37,143 nt of DNA from the NCBI GenBank assembly GCA_002476865.1, contig DLNA01000003.1:1-37143 (forward strand). Direction: 5' to 3'. Positions 15,244-22,349 of this stretch are shown here, piece after piece. Source of the DNA: Patescibacteria group bacterium UBA7522. GTDB lineage: Bacteria > Patescibacteriota > CPR2 > UBA1875. Position 1 is the stretch's first letter; the number at the start of each line of letters is the position of its first letter. The notes under the pieces are model-generated. The model was not told the DNA's origin, made no database searches, and saw only the letters and a list, made by a program, of their open reading frames with translations. Position numbers and translations under genes: made by a program.

Positions 15244-15564
15244 TCAGTTTTGTTTTCCAAAATCTAGAACTTCCTCTCTTTGGTATTCTTCGTATTCTTC
15301 GCGTGTAATTTTACCAAGTTCAAATAAATAATCCAAGTCCAATAAAAACCTTTGATGATTTTCCTTAAATAAATTAGAGTTTTCTTCTTTTATAATCGAA
15401 AGCGTCTGTATCTGCTCCCTTAACCATTCTCCTAAATCTTCTTCCGACATTGATTCACCTTCTGTTCTGCCAAAATAAACACACTCAGGGGCTTCTTCGC
15501 CAAGATCCCGATAATCGTTTGCGTCCCAAGAGAGTGCTGCTTTTTTATTTAGATTTTTTTTCAT
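15244..15564 (-). CDS. Small acidic hypothetical protein before glyS
   Basis: A 106-residue protein I do not recognise. It is rich in Glu, with a short segment GEEAPECVYFGRTEGESMSEED and a helical C-terminal half (QRFLLDLDYLFELGKITREE). No membrane segment, signal or metal site is seen. It lies 8 nt after recO and 7 nt before glyS in the same orientation, ends in TGA and is probably part of that operon. Function unknown. Confidence 0.65.
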   Translation of the reverse strand: MKKNLNKKAALSWDANDYRDLGEEAPECVYFGRTEGESMSEEDLGEWLREQIQTLSIIKEENSNLFKENHQRFLLDLDYLFELGKITREEYEEYQREEVLDFGKQN

Positions 15565-15572
15565 ATAAATAA

Positions 15573-16304
15573 CTAAAGATTAAGCGATTTTGGTGTTCTT
15601 GGTAGTATATCATAAAGGTATGGTCTTATTAGATAACAAAGTTCGCCATTATACTTTTCGATGCCTGATATTTTTAAAATTTTCTCAAGGTTAGTGTTTT
15701 TAAAGATGTCTAGAATTTTTAAGGTATTTTTTGAAACACTTTTATGATCGTTGCATTTATCGGAGCAGTTAACGCAGTTAACCCCCTCAAATCCCCCTTT
15801 AAAGCTTTGATTTTCTGAAAGATCCTGTCCACATCTAATGCATTTTTTATAATTAGCTTGATAGCCCAGATAAGATAAAAGAGAGAACTCAAAATAGTAT
15901 ACCAATGTTTCTATTTTTTCTTTATCTGTGGTTGGTAAAATCCTTAAAATTCTAATTAAGAGATTATAGATTTTTTCTGCGCCAGATTCCTCTTGGGTTG
16001 TGAGGTCTAGTATTTCACAAAGATAAGCAGCGCTCTTGTAGTTGTTGATATCTTTATATTCAAAGCTAAGCAAGCTGTCTCTTTCGGCTCCCGTTAGTAC
16101 ATAAAAACTTTTGCCGCTTACGATTTGGAATCTGCCAACAGTAAAGGGTTCAACATGAGCCGCCATCTTGCTTTTAATTTTTCTCGCGCCCCTAGCGATA
16201 ACTTTTATTTTGCCCCGTTCTTTGGAGAATATTGTTAAAAGTCGATCTGCTTCACCAATGTTTTTTCGAGAAATTATGATCCCGTTAATGGTTTCGTTTA
16301 TCAT
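15573..16304 (-). CDS. recO: DNA repair protein RecO
   Basis: RecO, with RecF and RecR, loads RecA onto SSB-coated single-stranded DNA. The 243-residue protein has the N-terminal OB fold opening (GIIISRKNIGEADRLLTIFS), then RGARKIKSKMAAHVEPF, a helical domain, and a C4 zinc site (CIRCGQ near 155 and CVNCSDKC near 177). recR lies elsewhere in the window. The ATG at 16302-16304 follows the T-run of the terminator of the previous gene directly, and the only AGGAGG lies about 30 nt upstream inside that hairpin, so how translation starts is unclear. Confidence 0.92.
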   Translation of the reverse strand: MINETINGIIISRKNIGEADRLLTIFSKERGKIKVIARGARKIKSKMAAHVEPFTVGRFQIVSGKSFYVLTGAERDSLLSFEYKDINNYKSAAYLCEILDLTTQEESGAEKIYNLLIRILRILPTTDKEKIETLVYYFEFSLLSYLGYQANYKKCIRCGQDLSENQSFKGGFEGVNCVNCSDKCNDHKSVSKNTLKILDIFKNTNLEKILKISGIEKYNGELCYLIRPYLYDILPRTPKSLNL

Positions 16305-16305
16305 T

Positions 16306-16338
16306 TAAAAAAGAGTATCGCAGGATACCCCTCCTTTT
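16306..16338 (-). terminator. Terminator after the response regulator, abutting recO
   Basis: On the minus strand AAAAGGAGGGGTATC folds on GATACTCTTTTTT with several G-U pairs and a CTGC loop, ending in six T. It lies 10 nt beyond the response regulator stop and directly before the recO start codon. Confidence 0.7.
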
Positions 16339-16347
16339 AAAAAATAT

Positions 16348-16767
16348 TTAAGCACTTTCTTTAAACGCTTTACCGACCAAACTCTCTTTTTCGTTTAAGG
16401 CGTCTTTAACTATCTCTAAAACTTCTTCGGGGGTATGCTCAACTTTAATGAGATATTCAACGGCACCGCTGACAAGTCCCTCCGTTACGTTTTGTGTTTC
16501 GCCGTAATTTGAAAGTATAACTACCGGAGTATTTTCGATTAAATTTTCCTTTTTGAGTTTTTTTAGAACTTCAAAACCATTCATAACCGGAAGCATAATA
16601 TCCAAAAGGATTATGTCTGGATTTTTTGTCTTTGCATACTCATAGCCCTTAGCCCCGTCTTCTGCTTTAATAACCTCAAATCCATTGTTGCTAAACTTTT
16701 TTTCATAAAGGTTTATTAGCGCCTCATCATCTTCAACTATTAGAACTTTTTTCGCCCCTTTTGTCAT
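16348..16767 (-). CDS. Single-domain response regulator (CheY-like receiver)
   Basis: A 139-residue stand-alone receiver domain. The acidic pocket is visible in VLIVEDDEALI (residues 8-18), the phosphorylation Asp in IILLDIMLPVMNG, the switch Ser in VVILSNYGE and the conserved Lys in YLIKVEHTPEEV. There is no output domain, so it should act by protein-protein contact or within a phosphorelay. No histidine kinase is encoded nearby. Its TATAAT ends 6 nt before the ATG, with no ribosome binding site. It is a single-gene unit between PBP and recO, bounded by its own promoter and terminator. Confidence 0.92.
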   Translation of the reverse strand: MTKGAKKVLIVEDDEALINLYEKKFSNNGFEVIKAEDGAKGYEYAKTKNPDIILLDIMLPVMNGFEVLKKLKKENLIENTPVVILSNYGETQNVTEGLVSGAVEYLIKVEHTPEEVLEIVKDALNEKESLVGKAFKESA

Positions 16768-16773
16768 ATTTAC

Positions 16774-16801
16774 ATTATATTAAAGTTTTTTAAAAAGTAA
16801 A
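16774..16801 (-). promoter_or_regulatory. Response regulator promoter with leaderless geometry
   Basis: TTTACT (16796-16801), a 16-nt spacer and perfect TATAAT (16774-16779) are followed after 6 nt by the ATG. The predicted transcript starts at the start codon. Confidence 0.7.
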
Positions 16802-16810
16802 CCATTTAAA

Positions 16811-18937
16811 TTAGCGTCGATATTTAAATTGATCAAGATAATCAAATTTCTGATCAGTTTTCGGTTCGGTTTTCGGAAGATAATATTCTAAAATATTCGG
16901 AAAACCTTTATAGTTTGCCGGCTTTCCGGTATACGGGCTAACCCATGCCTCTGAAATCCCTTTCGGTTTTTTAAAGTTTTCGATTTTTGAGCCCTGGTGG
17001 ATTTTAGTCATTACCTTATTCCAAATGGGGGCCGCCCCATCGACTCCAGAGACATTTCTCATTATCTCTCGATTGTTATTTCCAACCCAAACGCCGACAG
17101 TATATTCGGGAGTGTAGCCGACAGTCCAGTTATCGGCAAAGGAATCGGTTGTTCCCGTTTTTGCAGCAACGGGCCTTTCTCCTAAATATAAAGCCGATCG
17201 GCTCCCAAAAACCTGTCTTCTGGAATCATTATCGGAGAGTATGTTTGTCATAATAAAAGCAACTTTTTCGTCGATTGCTCTTTTTTTGATGTGTGGCTGA
17301 GAGTAGATTATTGAGCCGTTTGAGTCGTTAATTTTTTGAATTGAATTTAAAAGAGGTCTTTCTCCTAGATTGGCCAATGTTGAGTAAGCGGTGGCCAGGT
17401 CGATTAATGTTAACTCCGCTGAACCGAGACCGATTGAAAGACCATAATACCGGTCTTTATCTATTGAATTTATTCCAAGGGATTCAGCGGTACTTAAAAC
17501 CTTTTCGACTCCCACTAGTTTTGTCATCTCAACGGCAGGAACGTTTAGAGAGTTTTGAAGGGCCGTTCTAACTGTTACGTTTCCTCTGTATCTACCGTCG
17601 TAGTTTCTGGGTATGTAAGGGGGAGTGCCGCCGAAATTAACATAGCCATCCCAGAGCAATGAAGACGCCGTGTATCCATTCAATAACCCTGCCGTGTAAA
17701 CGATTGGCTTAAAGGATGACCCCGGCTGTCTTTTTGCGGTCACAACGTTAACCTTGCTTTTTTTGTAGTCAATGCCACCAACCATGGCAGATATTTCTCC
17801 GGACTTATTATTTATAACTATAACTGCCGCGTTGGTAACATTTTTATATTGGAGTGCTTTTATTTGTTCCTTTGCTTCACTTTCAGCAATCTTCTGTATT
17901 TTGGGATCAAGGGTTGTCCAAACAACTAGCCCTCCCCTGTCGTAAGCTTCCTGACTGATTTTTTCTATAACGATTTTCTCAACGTAATCAGCAAAATAAG
18001 GATATTTTGAGAAGGCGGAAACAGTGCTTGGGTTAAAATATAAAACCTCTGCGGCTGCCTTTTCTGCATCCTCGATACTAATCATTCCAGCGTAATACAT
18101 TTGGGATAAGACGTATTTTTGGCGTTCTTTCGCAGCATCAAAGTCACCAGAGACGGGCGAGAGCTTGCTGGGTGCAGCCGGAAGACCCACCAGCATACTT
18201 ATCTCCGCCAAAGACAAATCTTCAATATCTTTGGCATAATATGTTTTTGCGGCGTTTTTTATACCGAGTGCCTGTTCGCCAAAATAAACGTTATTAAGAT
18301 ACATTTCTAAGATTTCGTTTTTTGTTTTTATTCTTTCTAGCTCGTGAGCAAAAACAATCTCTTTAAGTTTTCGATTAAAACTCCTCTCACTTGAAAGATA
18401 AAGATTTTTTATTAACTGCTGCGTTATCGTGCTGCCGCCCTGACTATAGCCCGATTCATCAAATAGGGTGTAGATTTTTTCAATCCCACTCCCCTCGCTT
18501 GTCTGGTAATTACTATAAGCGGCCCTAAGAAGTCCTTTTGGATCAATTGCGCCATGATTGTAAAAATTTACATCCTCTGATGCAAGAGTGGCATCAATTA
18601 TATTTTTGGGTATTTTTTCTAGCTTTATGTAAGCGGGCTCTGCCGCACCAAAACTCTCGTAAAATTTTTCACCGTGTATATCTAAAAAAACGTTTTTTGT
18701 AATATTATTATTTGGAGTAATGCTTTTAAATTCAGAGGCAAAACTTAAATATGTACCATAAAGAACTATGCTAAATATAAAAATTGATGTTATGAACGCA
18801 ATCCCAATGGATTTTGTAATTATCAAAAAATATTTTCCGACAGCAGAAAAAAACCCGCCTGATCTTTTCTTGCTTTTTTGATTTTTTACCTTTTGGGGTT
18901 TACCTATACTTTTTAATTTAAGCCAAAAGGACTTCAT
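16811..18937 (-). CDS. Class A penicillin-binding protein (glycosyltransferase-transpeptidase)
   Basis: A roughly 708-residue bifunctional peptidoglycan synthase of the PBP1A type. It has a basic cytoplasmic N-terminus, one membrane helix (about 45-70), a GT51 glycosyltransferase domain (EDVNFYNHGAID, GGSTITQQLIKNLYL, near 115-180), and a transpeptidase domain with SxxK in PGSSFKPIVYTAG, SxN in QNSLNVPAVEM and KTG in AAKTGTTDSFADNW. All catalytic motifs look intact, so it should make and cross-link wall outside the membrane. I chose the ATG at 18935-18937 with AGAGAGGG just upstream; a GTG at 18973 would extend it further into the preceding gene. It is last in an operon with the EF-Tu-domain-like and 57-residue genes. 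Confidence 0.94.
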   Translation of the reverse strand: MKSFWLKLKSIGKPQKVKNQKSKKRSGGFFSAVGKYFLIITKSIGIAFITSIFIFSIVLYGTYLSFASEFKSITPNNNITKNVFLDIHGEKFYESFGAAEPAYIKLEKIPKNIIDATLASEDVNFYNHGAIDPKGLLRAAYSNYQTSEGSGIEKIYTLFDESGYSQGGSTITQQLIKNLYLSSERSFNRKLKEIVFAHELERIKTKNEILEMYLNNVYFGEQALGIKNAAKTYYAKDIEDLSLAEISMLVGLPAAPSKLSPVSGDFDAAKERQKYVLSQMYYAGMISIEDAEKAAAEVLYFNPSTVSAFSKYPYFADYVEKIVIEKISQEAYDRGGLVVWTTLDPKIQKIAESEAKEQIKALQYKNVTNAAVIVINNKSGEISAMVGGIDYKKSKVNVVTAKRQPGSSFKPIVYTAGLLNGYTASSLLWDGYVNFGGTPPYIPRNYDGRYRGNVTVRTALQNSLNVPAVEMTKLVGVEKVLSTAESLGINSIDKDRYYGLSIGLGSAELTLIDLATAYSTLANLGERPLLNSIQKINDSNGSIIYSQPHIKKRAIDEKVAFIMTNILSDNDSRRQVFGSRSALYLGERPVAAKTGTTDSFADNWTVGYTPEYTVGVWVGNNNREIMRNVSGVDGAAPIWNKVMTKIHQGSKIENFKKPKGISEAWVSPYTGKPANYKGFPNILEYYLPKTEPKTDQKFDYLDQFKYRR

Positions 18938-19166
18938 CGCCCTCTCTAACATGATCATCAACTTTAACACCAACCTCTTGACCCTTTTTCGCCTTTTCTA
19001 ATGGCTTGTGGTCAAGCTGAATCTCTTTAATTTCTTGCTCAAAATCGGTTGTGTAACCCTTGATTTTTACTTTATCGCCGATTTTTAAGTCATCAATTAC
19101 CTTAAAAACAGCAACGCCTAAATGACCAAAATAATGGGTTATTTCTGCTACTTTTTTATCTGACAT
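18918..19166 (-). CDS. EF-Tu domain 2-like small protein (elongation factor-like)
   Basis: An 82-residue beta-barrel protein resembling the translation-factor domain 2 found alone in archaea and CPR, often annotated as translation elongation factor-like protein. The signature parts are AEITHYFGHLGVAVFKV, LKIGDKVKIKG, TTDFEQEIKEIQLDHKP and GQEVGVKVDD. There is no GTPase domain. Related barrels also form the C-terminus of U32 peptidases and RNA-modifying enzymes. TGGAGG lies 6 nt before the ATG. It overlaps the PBP start by 20 nt and follows the 57-residue membrane protein gene. Confidence 0.8.
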   Translation of the reverse strand: MSDKKVAEITHYFGHLGVAVFKVIDDLKIGDKVKIKGYTTDFEQEIKEIQLDHKPLEKAKKGQEVGVKVDDHVREGDEVLLA

Positions 19167-19209
19167 TTTTGCCTCCAGTTTTTTAAAATAGATTAATCCA
19201 AGCCAGGTA

Positions 19210-19383
19210 TTATTTTGAAAGTTTTAAATATACTGCATAAGTAACAATCGCACCAGAAACTAATATCCATTGAGTTGGGGCAAGCCAAAGGTCCTTGCCA
19301 GAAAAAGCGCTATATGTTGCAATTACTAACCCAACCAATGAAAGATACACCAAATAATCAGAATACTTGGAGAGTGTCTTCAT
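19210..19383 (-). CDS. 57-residue two-helix membrane protein
   Basis: A short gene with strong support: AAAGGAGGT lies 6 nt before the ATG at 19381-19383. The protein has two hydrophobic helices (about residues 11-27 and 38-53), a hairpin loop AFSGKDLWLAPTQ and a basic end LKLSK. It looks like a small integral membrane protein with both ends on the same side. I do not recognise a family. It starts the series 57-residue protein, EF-Tu-like protein, PBP, 43 nt before the next gene, so a link to the envelope is possible from position. Confidence 0.75.
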   Translation of the reverse strand: MKTLSKYSDYLVYLSLVGLVIATYSAFSGKDLWLAPTQWILVSGAIVTYAVYLKLSK

Positions 19384-19453
19384 CTTCTACCTCCTTTCTA
19401 AAGATAACTATTCTGAGTATATTTTACATTCAATGTCTTTACGGAGCAAATTA

Positions 19454-19482
19454 TTGATTTGGCGACATTTAAAATGTATAAT
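19454..19482 (+). promoter_or_regulatory. Promoter of tRNA-Gln
   Basis: TTGATT (19454-19459), a 17-nt spacer and perfect TATAAT (19477-19482) face the tRNA. The leader of about 115 nt up to the tRNA is very A+T-rich (TTTAAATT-type runs near 19525-19600). It overlaps the upstream region of the divergent 57-residue gene. Confidence 0.65.
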
Positions 19483-19605
19483 CAGGAGCGCAAAAGCAGT
19501 TTAAAGCTTGAATTAAAAGGTTAATTTTAAGTTTTAAATTCTAAATTTTAAAATAAATCAGAAAACCAAAACTTATTTTAAATTTCAAATTGTAAATTGA
19601 TTTAA

Positions 19606-19679
19606 TCGGGAGTAGCCAAGCGGCAAGGCAACAGGTTTTGGTCCTGTGATCGGGGGTTCGAATCCCTCCTCCCGAACCA
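19606..19679 (+). tRNA. tRNA-Gln (anticodon TTG), CCA encoded
   Basis: Full cloverleaf: acceptor TCGGGAG/CTCCCGA, D arm GCC/GGC, anticodon stem ACAGG/CCTGT with loop TTTTGGT (anticodon TTG), a 4-nt variable loop, T stem GGGGG/CCCTC with TTCGAAT, discriminator A, then an encoded CCA. It is the only plus-strand gene in the window. Confidence 0.95.
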
Positions 19680-19681
19680 AG

Positions 19682-19720
19682 AAGAGCGGAAATCACCAGT
19701 GGTGGTTAGCGCTCTTTTTT
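19682..19720 (+). terminator. Intrinsic terminator of tRNA-Gln
   Basis: AAGAGCG (19682-19688) pairs with CGCTCTT (19710-19716), with an inner stem AATCACC/GGTGGTT, followed by six T. It starts three nt after the tRNA CCA. Confidence 0.9.
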
Positions 19721-19724
19721 AGTT

Positions 19725-19965
19725 TTGAAGGGGATTCGAACGGGTATGCCGATGCTGGGGTCCCCAAAAATCTGCTGATTTTAGGGGCATTTAGGCATAC
19801 CCCGGCCCGAAGCCCGGCGACCAAGAGAGCCGGGTTGCAAGGCAAGGTCAAATCCCTCTCCCGTCATCTCGCAGCTTTAGCGAAGAATGATCCCAACCAA
19901 TTAGAGTGCTATCCTCCTACGCTACACTACAGAATAGGCGAGAAGGTGAGCGACATACGACCGTG
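19725..19965. repeat. GC-rich structured gene-free segment downstream of tRNA-Gln
   Basis: It holds GGGTATGCC (19742-19750) paired with GGCATACCC (19794-19802), enclosing CCCCAAAAATC/GATTTTAGGGG (19762-19787, one mismatch), then CCCGGC/GCCGGG (19813-19834). A tRNA T-arm-like run AGGTCAAATCCCTCTCCCG lies near 19845-19863, and a REP-like GTCATCTCGCAGC/GCGAAGAATGA lies at 19863-19890. The plus-strand open frame through it overlaps the tRNA and is not credible. It could be a decayed tRNA or mobile repeat, or a structured RNA. Confidence 0.45.
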
Positions 19966-20001
19966 AAGATGAATTAAAATAAATAATAGATACTAAAAAA
20001 G

Positions 20002-20967
20002 CTAATTTGCTAAAATATTCCTTACGTCCTCCAGGTTTTTGGCAGTCATTAATTTTAGGCGCAGTTCCTTGGCGCCATCAAATCCCCTAAAGTAAGAAGC
20101 ATAGTGCTTCTTTGATTCTACAATTCCCTTATCTCCCCAAATAGAATTTGCCTTAATGGATAGATCTATCGCTAGCATTTTTATCTCTCTTAAAGAGGGG
20201 CCATAATCTTTCTCGTCCTTTATCTCTTTAAAAATCCACGGCCTTCCAAGGGCTCCTCTGCCAATCATTACTCCGTCACAGCTCGTTTTTTGTTTGGCCC
20301 TTATCGCTTCTTGCCATGTTTTGATATCGCCGCTACCAATTAATTTTGCAGAAGGTTGATTTTCGAATAATGAAGATTGAATACTTTTAATAATATCCCA
20401 GTCAGCAGAGCCGGCGTATCCTTGTCTAACGGTTCTGGGGTGAATAGTAAGTATGGAGATCCCGAGGTCTATCAATCTGGGTGCCAGTTCATAAATATCG
20501 TTATGATTATCATAACCGGCTCGTGTTTTAACAGATATTGGTAAGGTTGTTGCTTTTTGGGCAGATTTAACAATATCTAAAATTAGGTTTGGATTTTTTA
20601 ACAAACTACCACCGCAACCCGATTTAAGAATGTTTTTATCGGGACAGCCCGTATTTATATCAAAACCTAATGGATTTAAATTGTTTTTTTTAATAATTTT
20701 AATGGCCTCTTCAAATTTTCCTGGCTCTGACCCTACAAGCTGAATGATATAATTTGTGATTTTTTTGAAATTTAGGATCTTTTCGGCCTCATTCCAGTTA
20801 TTAATTATGGTGTCCGTGTGAACCATTGGCGTCCACACCAAATCAGCTCCAAAATCAGTGCACTGGGAAGCAAAAGGGTAGGTCGTAATATTTGCCATCG
20901 GAGCGAGGACAAAAAGGGGCGTCTTGATGGATGAATCTTGAATTTTAAATTTTGAATTTTGAATCAA
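20002..20967 (-). CDS. dus: tRNA-dihydrouridine synthase
   Basis: Flavoenzyme that reduces uridine to dihydrouridine in tRNA D loops. The 321-residue protein has the FMN-barrel opening FVLAPMANITTYPF, the catalytic Cys in DINTGCPDKNILKSGCGGS, then VKTRAGYD, TIHPRTVRQGY, GSGDI and GVMIGRGALGRPWIF. It resembles the DusB group. No ATG lies before the conserved core, so the likely start is TTG at 20965-20967 without a ribosome binding site. Its first dozen codons (IQNSKFKIQDS) come from an A+T-rich repeat-like run that continues upstream, so the true N-terminus is uncertain. It follows cysS by 23 nt. Confidence 0.92.
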   Translation of the reverse strand: MIQNSKFKIQDSSIKTPLFVLAPMANITTYPFASQCTDFGADLVWTPMVHTDTIINNWNEAEKILNFKKITNYIIQLVGSEPGKFEEAIKIIKKNNLNPLGFDINTGCPDKNILKSGCGGSLLKNPNLILDIVKSAQKATTLPISVKTRAGYDNHNDIYELAPRLIDLGISILTIHPRTVRQGYAGSADWDIIKSIQSSLFENQPSAKLIGSGDIKTWQEAIRAKQKTSCDGVMIGRGALGRPWIFKEIKDEKDYGPSLREIKMLAIDLSIKANSIWGDKGIVESKKHYASYFRGFDGAKELRLKLMTAKNLEDVRNILAN

Positions 20968-20990
20968 TGCTTGTAATTTCTAATTTTAAA

Positions 20991-22349
20991 TTATCTTTTT
21001 CTTAAAATCGACTCGCATTTGAGGTCTTCTGTAACCCAACCCATCTCTGCAATTTTTTGGCGAAGTTCGTCTGATTTGTTCCAATCTTTATTTTCGCGGG
21101 CCTTAAGATAATCATCAAATATTTTTTTTACGTCTTGATCAATGCTTTCGGGTTTAAGATTAAGGCCAAAAACCTTGTCAACGTCATTTATAAAGCCCAA
21201 TACCTGTCCCTTGTCTGGATTATTAATCTTATTTATCTCGGTAACGAACCCAAAGACAATAGCAGTCGCTTTTGGCGTGTTTAAATCGTCTTCTAGGGCT
21301 TTTTTAAACTCGATTTGTGATTTTTCGACAATTCTAGAAATATCCGCTGTGCCACTCAATTGATCTATTCGATATATGAAATTACGAAGATTATTAAGAG
21401 TATTCTGGGCGTCTTGAATTGACCTTTTAGTAAAATTTAGCTTGTCACGATAATGTGACTGCAGACAAAGCATTCTAAAGGCAAGTGGTTCAACGCCAAA
21501 TTTCTCGGAAAGCTCTTCCAAGGAATATAAATTTCCAAGAGATTTGCTCATCTTTTTACCCTCCACCAGAAGGTGTTCGCCATGAAACCAGTGTTTTACG
21601 AATTTTTTTCCTGTATACGCTTCTGATTGAGCCACCTCGTTTTCGTGATGCGGAAAAACAAGATCAACTCCCCCGGCATGAATATCAACCGTTTCGCCAA
21701 GATAAAGCATACTCATAGCCGAACATTCTATGTGCCAACCAGGACGACCGATTACCCCCCTCGGACCCCTCCAGCTTGGCTCGCCTTCTTTGGTCGCCTT
21801 CCAAAGAGCAAAGTCCTGTGCATTTTCCTTCTCGTATTCATCACAAGAAACCCTGGCACCTGATTTTATGCCACTCTTATCAAGATGAGAGAGCTTGCCA
21901 TAGCCCTTAAATTTATTAACCGCAAAGTAGATAGAACCGTCTTCTGAGGTATAAGCAAAACCGTCACCTATTAATTTCTCTACTATCTCGATCATTTTTT
22001 TAATAACTTTTTCATCGGTCGCTTTTGGTACATGATTCGGTTTATGAATATTCAGTTTTTCTAAGTCCTGCCAAAAAAGTTCTTCATATTGTTTGGTGAT
22101 CTCTTGGTAACTGATCCCTGAGATTTGCGCCTTGTTAATAATTTTATCTTCAATATCAGTGATATTCATTACGTGATTAACTTCATGTCCAAGATAATTC
22201 AAGCTTCGCTTAAGTAAATCAACATTAACATAGGTTCTCAGGTTGCCAATATGAGCCCGATCGTAAACCGTTGGTCCACAAGCATAAAGCCCAATATTTT
22301 TGCCCCTGATTTCTTCTTTTTCTTTTGTTTGAGTATTATATATTTTCAT
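20991..22349 (-). CDS. cysS: Cysteinyl-tRNA synthetase
   Basis: Charges tRNA-Cys with cysteine. The 452-residue class I enzyme has the zinc Cys in LYACGPTVYD, the HIGH variant HIGNLRTYV, the further zinc ligands in WHIECSAMS and FPHHENEVAQSEA, and the KMSKS loop KKMSKSLGNLY near residue 265. The length is typical. Its ATG lies inside the end of the upstream ABC exporter gene (14-nt overlap), and a dihydrouridine synthase follows, so the three are likely one transcript. Confidence 0.97.
   Translation of the reverse strand: MKIYNTQTKEKEEIRGKNIGLYACGPTVYDRAHIGNLRTYVNVDLLKRSLNYLGHEVNHVMNITDIEDKIINKAQISGISYQEITKQYEELFWQDLEKLNIHKPNHVPKATDEKVIKKMIEIVEKLIGDGFAYTSEDGSIYFAVNKFKGYGKLSHLDKSGIKSGARVSCDEYEKENAQDFALWKATKEGEPSWRGPRGVIGRPGWHIECSAMSMLYLGETVDIHAGGVDLVFPHHENEVAQSEAYTGKKFVKHWFHGEHLLVEGKKMSKSLGNLYSLEELSEKFGVEPLAFRMLCLQSHYRDKLNFTKRSIQDAQNTLNNLRNFIYRIDQLSGTADISRIVEKSQIEFKKALEDDLNTPKATAIVFGFVTEINKINNPDKGQVLGFINDVDKVFGLNLKPESIDQDVKKIFDDYLKARENKDWNKSDELRQKIAEMGWVTEDLKCESILRKR

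Noticed and set aside
19655..19865. Attachment-site duplication from the tRNA-Gln 3' end to the similar run near 19850
   Set aside because: The similarity (GGTC-AAATCCCTCTCCCG against the tRNA T arm) is imperfect and only about 200 bp away, with no integrase; any T arm would look similar.
19646..19966. Plus-strand open frame of 106 codons starting inside tRNA-Gln
   Set aside because: It begins within the tRNA, runs through the terminator and a palindrome-rich segment, has no ribosome binding site and reads like translated repeat DNA.
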